Below, in pieces: positions 24,879 to 29,723 of a stretch of 29,723 nucleotides of DNA. Position 1 is the stretch's first letter. Each line of letters opens with the position of its first letter. Origin of the DNA: CAZIXN01 sp039180415 (GTDB lineage: Bacteria > Planctomycetota > Phycisphaerae > Phycisphaerales > Phycisphaeraceae). The position numbers and the translations under genes were made by a program. The stretch spans positions 1-29,723 of the forward strand of contig JBCDDH010000039.1 in the NCBI GenBank assembly GCA_039180415.1. The letters are read 5' to 3'. Below the pieces are notes generated by a model. The model was not told where the DNA came from. It did not search any database and saw nothing but the letters and a program-made list of their open reading frames with translations.

Positions 24879-26114
24879 ATGCCCCGCATCAACGACCACT
24901 TCCTCAAGCTCAGCGCCGGCTACTTGTTCCCCGAAATCGGGCGGCGGGTCCGCGCGTTCCAAGAACAGCACCCCGACGCCCAGGTAATCAAGCTCGGCAT
25001 CGGCGACGTCACCGAGCCGCTCCCCGAGGCGTGCCGTGCCGCCATGACCCGGGCGATCGAAGACCAGGGGCGGCGTGAGACGTTTCAGGGCTACGGGCCG
25101 GACCAGGGCTACTCCTGGCTGCGTGAAGCGATCGTGCGGCACGACTTCGCCGCCCGCGGCTGCGACGTCTCGGCCGACGAGGTCTTCGTCAGCGACGCGA
25201 GCAAGTGCGACTGCGCGAACATCCTGGACATCCTGGGCCCGGGCAACTCGATCGCGGTGACCGACCCGGTGTACCCGGTGTACGTCGACACCAACGTCAT
25301 GGCGGGCAACACGGGCGGCGCGCTGCCCGAGGGCGGTTACGAAGGCATCACCTATCTCGCGCTCACCGAAGCCAACGGCTTCAGCGCCCAGATCCCCGAC
25401 GCCAAAGTCGACGTGATCTACCTCTGCTTCCCGAACAACCCCACGGGCGCGACGGCGACCAAGGCCGAACTCCAAGCCTGGGTTGATTACGCCTTGGAGC
25501 ACCGCAGCCTGATCCTGTTTGACGCGGCGTACGAGGCGTATATCACCGACGCGGTGTTGCCGCATTCGATCTTCGAGGTCGAAGGCGCCCGCAAGTGCGC
25601 GATCGAGTTCCGCAGCTTCAGCAAGAACGCTGGCTTCACCGGCACCCGCTGCGCCTACTCGGTGGTGCCTAAAGAGCTGATGGGCCAAGACGCCGCGGGT
25701 GACGAAGTCGCGATGCATGCGCTGTGGCAGCGGCGCCAGGCGACCAAATTCAACAACGTGTCGTACGTCGTGCAGCGCGGGGCCGAGGCGGTGTACACCG
25801 AGGCCGGCCAGCAACAGGTCAAAGACCTCGTCTCGTTCTACTTGGCCAACGCGGAGCGGCTCCGGAGCGGCCTAACGGACGCGGGGTACACCGTATTCGG
25901 CGGGACCAACGCGCCGTACCTCTGGCTCAAGACGCCCGACGGCGTGGGCAGTTGGGACTTCTTCGACGCGCTGCTGAACGACGCGCACGTCGTGGGCACG
26001 CCGGGCGCCGGCTTCGGCGCGGCGGGCGAGGGGTACTTTCGGCTCTCGGCGTTCAACAGCCGGGAAAACGTCGACGCGGCGCTCGAACGCATCGCGGCCA
26101 AGGCCACGGTTTAA
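24879..26114 (+). CDS. dapL: LL-diaminopimelate aminotransferase
   Basis: PLP-dependent aminotransferase converting tetrahydrodipicolinate directly to LL-2,6-diaminopimelate in lysine and cell-wall biosynthesis. The 411 residues match DapL from the first line (MPRINDHFLKLSAGYLFPEI, with the family's LGIGDVTEPLP and GYGPDQGYSWLREAI). Later motifs are YLCFPNNPTGA, FDAAYEAYI and the Schiff-base lysine Lys249 in SFSKNAGFTGTR. DapL is the lysine route known in chlamydiae, plants, cyanobacteria and several related phyla, fitting a planctomycete. No Shine-Dalgarno lies before the ATG; the start sits one base after the inferred stop of the small membrane gene, so translational coupling is likely. Confidence 0.97.
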   Translation: MPRINDHFLKLSAGYLFPEIGRRVRAFQEQHPDAQVIKLGIGDVTEPLPEACRAAMTRAIEDQGRRETFQGYGPDQGYSWLREAIVRHDFAARGCDVSADEVFVSDASKCDCANILDILGPGNSIAVTDPVYPVYVDTNVMAGNTGGALPEGGYEGITYLALTEANGFSAQIPDAKVDVIYLCFPNNPTGATATKAELQAWVDYALEHRSLILFDAAYEAYITDAVLPHSIFEVEGARKCAIEFRSFSKNAGFTGTRCAYSVVPKELMGQDAAGDEVAMHALWQRRQATKFNNVSYVVQRGAEAVYTEAGQQQVKDLVSFYLANAERLRSGLTDAGYTVFGGTNAPYLWLKTPDGVGSWDFFDALLNDAHVVGTPGAGFGAAGEGYFRLSAFNSRENVDAALERIAAKATV

Positions 26115-26142
26115 GCGGCGCGGCGGGCCGTAGACTCGCGGC

Positions 26143-26616
26143 ATGACCACGCCCGACCGCCTCGCGTTCGATCAGGAAGTCTCGCTGTTTCTGGCGACGT
26201 GTCGCACCGCGACGCTGGCCACGGTCGACGCCGGCGGGGCCCCGTGCGCCGCCAACGTGCAGTACGCCCACGACGCCGACTTCCGGCTGCTCTGGGTGTC
26301 TTCGCCCGACGCGCGGCACAGTCGGAACCTGCAACGCGAGCCGCGTGTGGCGATGACGGCCTACGCCCACGACGACCGGGCCGAAAACATCCACGGCCTG
26401 CAGTTGCGTGGCGTCGCGTCGGTGGTCGAAGCGGGGGAGCCGACGGAAGAAGCCTTCGAGCAGTACACCGGTAAGTTCGCCTTCGTCGCGTCGAACCCGC
26501 AGCTGCGCGCCGCCGTCGAGAAGCAGCGGTTCTACGCGTTCACGCCGACGTGGCTGCGCTGGATCGACAACCGCGTGCGGTTCGGGCACAAGGTCGAGAT
26601 GTCGATCGAATCTTGA
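26143..26616 (+). CDS. Pyridoxamine 5'-phosphate oxidase-like flavin protein
   Basis: A 157-residue split-barrel protein of the PNPOx-like/FMN-binding superfamily. Supporting segments are FLATCRTATLATVDAGGAPCAANVQYAHDADFRLLWVSS, a typical first barrel half, then HSRNLQREPRVAMTAYAHDD, LRGVASVVEAGEPTEEAFEQY, and the closing YAFTPTWLRWIDNRVRFGHK. It resembles the YhbP-like small members rather than true PdxH, which is ~210 residues. It probably binds FMN, F420 or heme as a dimer; the substrate is unknown. It follows dapL by 28 bases and is probably the last gene of that run. It converges with the lipoprotein gene, 15 bases away, with no visible terminator. Confidence 0.85.
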   Translation: MTTPDRLAFDQEVSLFLATCRTATLATVDAGGAPCAANVQYAHDADFRLLWVSSPDARHSRNLQREPRVAMTAYAHDDRAENIHGLQLRGVASVVEAGEPTEEAFEQYTGKFAFVASNPQLRAAVEKQRFYAFTPTWLRWIDNRVRFGHKVEMSIES

Positions 26617-26631
26617 TCACGACGCCGTCTT

Positions 26632-27087
26632 TCATTGACGGATGTACCGCATGCCGAGTTGTTGGCCCGGCTGCAGGGAAGTGATCGTCACTTTGAGCCG
26701 GGCCGTGCTGCGGTCGGATACGTTCGTCAGGAGCGCGACTTCTCCGGCTTCGAAGGCGGATTCGCTCTGGCTGCCGGGATAAATACGGCCGCGATCGGTC
26801 GGCGACGGTATCGGGCCAACCGCGAGCTCAACCGGCACGTCGCCGTGGTTGAAGGCTTGCACGATGAAGCCCGCGGGCTGCCCCCCGCCGAGCACGAACG
26901 TTTCGCCCGGCGGGATCGACAGGCCCGAACGCAGCACCTCGCCGTCGGCGTACGGCTTGGGGAAGCCGCCGCCGCTGGTGCAGCCGAGCACCACGAGGCC
27001 GACGGTGAGGATCGCCGCGACGCCCGTCCAAAAGGGGAGGCGACGGCTTTTTAGGCCTTGAGCATGGGTCGGGTTCGGATCGTGCAT
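26632..27087 (-). CDS. Predicted lipoprotein of unknown function
   Basis: A 151-residue exported protein. After a polar N-terminus comes a hydrophobic signal, FWTGVAAILTVGLVVLGC, with the lipobox VLGC, so Cys36 or thereabouts is the predicted lipidation site. The mature part is beta-rich (PPGETFVLGGGQPAGFIVQAF, then GEVALLTNVSDRSTARLKVTI), without a domain I can name. I chose the ATG at 27087, with CGGAG nine bases upstream; the frame stays open to 27138, adding 17 residues unlikely for a signal peptide. It is the last gene of the minus-strand run that starts with comF, although 116 bases separate it from coaC. Confidence 0.75.
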   Translation of the reverse strand: MHDPNPTHAQGLKSRRLPFWTGVAAILTVGLVVLGCTSGGGFPKPYADGEVLRSGLSIPPGETFVLGGGQPAGFIVQAFNHGDVPVELAVGPIPSPTDRGRIYPGSQSESAFEAGEVALLTNVSDRSTARLKVTITSLQPGQQLGMRYIRQ

Positions 27088-27203
27088 CGCGATGGGCTCC
27101 GTGGAAGCGAGAAGGCGAAATCGGGCGTTCCGCCGCAAACGTCTCGACGCGTGCGGGTCTGCCTTCGCTTTCGCGGCTTACGCCGCAACGGATGCGGGAT
27201 GTT

Positions 27204-27776
27204 TCACGATCGGTTTAGATTTTTTGCGATCGCATCGACGATCGCATCGGGCTCGGCCATGCGACCTCCGCCGGAGGTCCGACACGCCTGCCAGCCGTCA
27301 TCGGGCCCGACCTGATCGAGTTGTGGCAAGGTGTCGCGTAGCGTCGCGAGGTTGCGCTGCACGATCGGGTTCGCCCACATGTCGGCGTTCATCGCGGGGG
27401 CGAGCAGCAGCTTCGTCTCGGTAGGCAGGGCGCAGGCGGTGAGCGAGACGAGGTCCGGCGTGAGTCCGGCGGCGAGCTTGGCGATCAGGTCGGCGCTGCA
27501 CGGCGCGACGACCAACAGCTCGCACCACCGCGCCAGGCCGATGTGTTGCGAGTCCGGCCGATCGTCGTGGGCCCACATGCTCGTGAGCACCGGGTGCCCC
27601 GACAGCGACTGCAGCGTGAGCGGCGTGATGAATCGTGTCGCCGCCTCGGTCATGATCACGCGGACGTCGGCCCCGCCCTGCACCAGCCGGGAAACCAGCG
27701 TGGCCGTCTTGAACGCAGCGATACCGCCGCTGACCCCCACGAGCACGCGGCGATCAGCGAGAGGAGATTCGGGCAT
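27204..27776 (-). CDS. coaC: Single-domain phosphopantothenoylcysteine decarboxylase
   Basis: FMN-dependent decarboxylase making 4'-phosphopantetheine in coenzyme A synthesis. The 190 residues contain the Dfp/CoaC hallmarks: VLVGVSGGIAAFKTATLVSRL, the catalytic His78 in SQHIGLARW, APCSADLIAK, the substrate motif PAMNADMW (127-134), and GWQACRTSGGGRMAEP with active-site Cys165. Most bacteria have a ~400-residue CoaBC fusion; here the chain stops after the CoaC half, so the CoaB synthetase must be elsewhere. The alternative is a related flavoprotein, but the motif set favours CoaC. It lies 30 bases downstream of the rpoZ-like gene, an order known from other bacteria. No Shine-Dalgarno is visible at the ATG. 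Confidence 0.9.
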   Translation of the reverse strand: MPESPLADRRVLVGVSGGIAAFKTATLVSRLVQGGADVRVIMTEAATRFITPLTLQSLSGHPVLTSMWAHDDRPDSQHIGLARWCELLVVAPCSADLIAKLAAGLTPDLVSLTACALPTETKLLLAPAMNADMWANPIVQRNLATLRDTLPQLDQVGPDDGWQACRTSGGGRMAEPDAIVDAIAKNLNRS

Positions 27777-27806
27777 GACGGAAACCCAGGAAGAACGCGA
27801 GCGGCG

Positions 27807-28088
27807 TCAGGCCGACGCTTCTTCATCGGCTTCGGCTTCCGCGGCGGCGACGGCCGCGGGCACGGGTTCGGGCTCTTGGCCTTCGATGGCCCAGGTGATC
27901 TTGCCTTCCACGATCTCGGCGACGGCGACCTCGAAGTCGTTACGCATCTTGCCGTCCGGGCCGCGCCGATCGACCAGCGGGCGGGCGCCGTCCATCAACT
28001 CACGGACGCGGTGCTGGACCAGCGAGGTGAACTTGAACCGGCCGCCCAGCGCGTGGATCACGGTGTCGTCTTTGAGGGCTTCGATCAT
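27807..28088 (-). CDS. rpoZ: Probable RNA polymerase omega subunit
   Basis: A 93-residue protein with the omega pattern: a short lead, GGRFKFTSLVQHRVRELMDGARPLVD aligned with the conserved first helices (R-x-K/R-x-x-L-x-x-x-R-x-R-x-L), then DFEVAVAEIVEGKITW, matching the second conserved block (A-L-x-E-I-x-x-G-K-I). Omega helps assemble and stabilise the polymerase core through the beta' subunit. The last ~25 residues are an Ala/Glu tail. The family match is distant by eye but supported by position just before coaC, a common rpoZ-coaBC neighbourhood. No ribosome-binding site is evident before the ATG at 28088. Confidence 0.78.
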   Translation of the reverse strand: MIEALKDDTVIHALGGRFKFTSLVQHRVRELMDGARPLVDRRGPDGKMRNDFEVAVAEIVEGKITWAIEGQEPEPVPAAVAAAEAEADEEASA

Positions 28089-28184
28089 GGGGTATCGCGG
28101 GTTGGAGGCGGGGATCGCGGGGACGAGCCGGCGTCGGCTTTCTTTCCGCGGGATCGTCGATTGTACGGAGGCGCCGGGGCCGGA

Positions 28185-28697
28185 TCAAGGGCGGTCGCCG
28201 CGGAGCCGGGCCAGCCGCCGCAGCAGGGGTTCGGCGCGTCGGGCGTTGGCGAAGCCGCGTTGGGTCTGGCCGCCGGCCGTGATGCCCAGTTCGACCAGCC
28301 CGGCGCCGGGGCTCTCGGCCGCGGCTGCCTCGGCGGATTGCAGCGGCATCAGCGGCGCGGCCAGCCGCCAGAGGCGGTCCAACTCGGAGGGGTCGAGCCG
28401 GGCGGTGACCGGGGGCAGCATCCCCGCGTGGATGCCCGGGCCGACGGCGGCGCGGAAGGTGCCGTCGGCCTCGACGACGTGCTGAGCCGATCGCAGGTGC
28501 GGCCGGTCGCGGGGCGTCGCCGCGTCGGGGTACACCGCGGCCTGCAACGCGAAGTCGGGCGGCGCCCAGGCGTAGGTCGGCGCGCCGGCGTTGCCCACCG
28601 ACGAACACCCGCCGGCCGCGATCCACCCCAGCCCGCAGGACAGGCCAATTAATACGAGGCGGACGACTCGGAAGATGGAGCAACGAACGGTCGTCAT
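28185..28697 (-). CDS. Predicted lipoprotein of unknown function
   Basis: A 170-residue protein with an N-terminal lipoprotein signal: FRVVRLVLIGLSCGLGWIAAGGC, lipobox AAGGC, followed by Ser-Ser. The mature region contains YAWAPPDFALQAAVYPDAA, a short beta-like core (GTFRAAVGPGIHAGMLPPVTARL) and a C-terminal helix pair. No domain is recognised. The ATG at 28697 is chosen; the open frame continues to 29006 but reads as arginine-rich shadow of comF. It sits 38 bases after comF and 96 bases before the rpoZ-like gene, on the same strand. Confidence 0.72.
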   Translation of the reverse strand: MTTVRCSIFRVVRLVLIGLSCGLGWIAAGGCSSVGNAGAPTYAWAPPDFALQAAVYPDAATPRDRPHLRSAQHVVEADGTFRAAVGPGIHAGMLPPVTARLDPSELDRLWRLAAPLMPLQSAEAAAAESPGAGLVELGITAGGQTQRGFANARRAEPLLRRLARLRGDRP

Positions 28698-28735
28698 CAC
28701 CACAATTCTAAGCCGACCGCCATCGCCGGCACACC

Positions 28736-29497
28736 TCACGTCCCGGCGTCGTGGCTTTTCGGATCCGCGACCGCCGCGACGGCCACCGCGACTTGCTCGA
28801 CGCCGGTTCCCCGTAACGCCCGGACGCAGCCCCGCAGCGTCGCCCCGCTGGTCAGCACGTCGTCCACCAGCATGACGCGAACCCCGGTCAAATCTACGTC
28901 CTCCGCCGCGAAGCTCGCGCTCACGTTTGTCGCCCGGTACGACGGCGCGACCTGTGTCTGCGGCGGCGGGTGACGCGTCCGCCGAAGCAGCTCCGCGTAC
29001 CGCCAACCCCGCGCCTGGCTCAACGCTCGGCCCATCCGCTCGGCCTGGTTATAGCCCCGCCACCACCGCCGACGCCACGGCATCGGCACGCCCGTCACCC
29101 AAACCCCCGCGTCGCCCGCCCAGGCGTGGTCCGCCAACGCCTGCCCGAGCTGCTCCCCGAACCACTCGGCCCAGACGAACCGATTCTGAAACTTCATCGC
29201 TCGCACCCAACCCGACAGCGGATCGCCGTACGGGCCCAGCCGCGTGACATCGACCCACGGCACCGCACGCTTCACGCACCGCTCGCAGCCATCGCCGTGC
29301 TCGGTCCGCCGCGCCCCGCCCATCCCCAGCGACGCGCCGCATCGGGCGCAATACTTCTCCCGCCGATCGATCTGCCATGCCAGCGTCTCGGCCAGCGCCG
29401 TTTCGACGATCGGCGGGGCCACGCGGTCCAAGCCGCGCCGCAAGTTGCGTCGCCAATCCGAAACCGTATCCCGTACCCGAGCCGCGGCGTCCGCCAT
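28736..29497 (-). CDS. comF: ComF-family phosphoribosyltransferase-like protein
   Basis: A 253-residue protein with the ComF layout: a zinc-finger-like CxxC pair (Cys50, Cys53; Cys71, Cys74), the GWVRAMKFQNRF block, RGYNQAERMGRALS (147-160) and the PRPP-binding loop VMLVDDVLTSGAT (208-220). ComF proteins are linked to DNA uptake during natural transformation, with a cytoplasmic role that is still not settled; some relatives may act as phosphoribosyltransferases. An extra ~40 N-terminal residues precede the zinc finger. The ATG at 29497 lies 17 bases from the divergent ATG at 29515. It heads the minus-strand run leading to rpoZ and coaC; no other competence gene is in view. Confidence 0.93.
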   Translation of the reverse strand: MADAAARVRDTVSDWRRNLRRGLDRVAPPIVETALAETLAWQIDRREKYCARCGASLGMGGARRTEHGDGCERCVKRAVPWVDVTRLGPYGDPLSGWVRAMKFQNRFVWAEWFGEQLGQALADHAWAGDAGVWVTGVPMPWRRRWWRGYNQAERMGRALSQARGWRYAELLRRTRHPPPQTQVAPSYRATNVSASFAAEDVDLTGVRVMLVDDVLTSGATLRGCVRALRGTGVEQVAVAVAAVADPKSHDAGT

Positions 29498-29514
29498 GCC
29501 GTCTTTATACTCCG

Positions 29515-29723
29515 ATGGTGCCCCCGGAAGCCACGCTCATCGAGCCCGCCGCCGCGCCCAACGCCGAGTCTTCTCCGCCCGCCGCGGTTTCCCGCTGGCG
29601 GCCCGCGATCATCTCCGCACCCTTCGGCAACTACATCCAACCCGAAGGTTGTACCGCCACGCTTGGCACCTTCACCGCCATGCCCCGCGGCGGCCGGGTG
29701 ACGCAGATCATCAAAACCGTGTG
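29515..29723 (+). CDS. Unidentified protein, N-terminal 69 codons only
   Basis: An open frame from ATG 29515 that runs off the window. A Pro/Ala/Glu-rich lead of ~24 residues precedes SRWRPAIISAPFGNYIQP and TLGTFTAMPRGGRVTQIIKTV, which look conserved. The SAPFGNY/TLGTFT pattern is reminiscent of the opening of FMN-linked TIM-barrel proteins such as dihydroorotate-dehydrogenase-like enzymes, but the piece is too short to assign. TATACT (29506-29511) lies only three bases before the ATG, so the true start could be the adjacent GTG at 29518 or further in. Confidence 0.6.
   Translation, partial: MVPPEATLIEPAAAPNAESSPPAAVSRWRPAIISAPFGNYIQPEGCTATLGTFTAMPRGGRVTQIIKTV

Noticed and set aside
28698..28720. 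TAGAAT as a -10 for a leaderless lipoprotein transcript
   Set aside because: No -35 at suitable spacing, and the gene is more simply read from the comF transcript 38 bases upstream.

Overview
The window is about 30 kb of high-GC bacterial chromosome. It most likely comes from a planctomycete of the class Phycisphaerae. The evidence is two secreted proteins with C-terminal PEP-CTERM tails (VPEP, short hydrophobic stretch, RRR), one of which also carries a paired dockerin-like calcium-binding segment, together with a XylR-type LacI/AraC hybrid regulator, a DapL-type lysine pathway and many starts lacking a clear Shine-Dalgarno site. No phage, transposon, CRISPR array, rRNA or tRNA was recognised. 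The taxonomic call is inference from gene content.

Layout. Positions 1-2223 hold the 3' part of an aconitase gene (+). A XylR-like sugar regulator (2474-3637, -) faces away from a small exported protein (3889-4461, +). A membrane-anchored small protein (4689-5117, +) and a PEP-CTERM protein (5201-6103, -) converge on a strong shared terminator. A radical SAM protein (6289-7578, +) and clpC (7887-10445, +, with terminator) follow. Next is an HDOD-GGDEF signalling protein (10681-12195, +). A minus-strand operon of three overlapping genes comes after it: a 1080-residue repeat-rich PEP-CTERM/dockerin-like protein, a UPF0173 metallo-beta-lactamase-fold hydrolase and a GNAT acetyltransferase (16841 down to 12203). 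A second HDOD protein with a degenerate receiver domain is divergent from that operon (17151-19001, +).

The right half is mostly housekeeping. On the minus strand are a type II NADH dehydrogenase and a GH57 glycosidase. On the plus strand is a four-gene run: alaS, a small membrane protein with an apparent frameshift at a T7 run, dapL and a pyridoxamine-phosphate-oxidase-like protein. On the minus strand is a five-gene run: comF-like, lipoprotein, rpoZ-like, single-domain coaC and lipoprotein. The window ends in the first 69 codons of an unidentified plus-strand gene.

The most notable points are: three exactly phased 597-bp tandem repeats inside the large PEP-CTERM gene; overlap of that secreted-protein gene with a cytosolic hydrolase/acetyltransferase pair; two HDOD signalling proteins flanking this operon; and the frameshifted small membrane gene in front of dapL. 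I found no clear undescribed defence or mobile system. The candidate for a new functional unit is the repeat-protein/UPF0173/GNAT operon, and its joint function is unknown.
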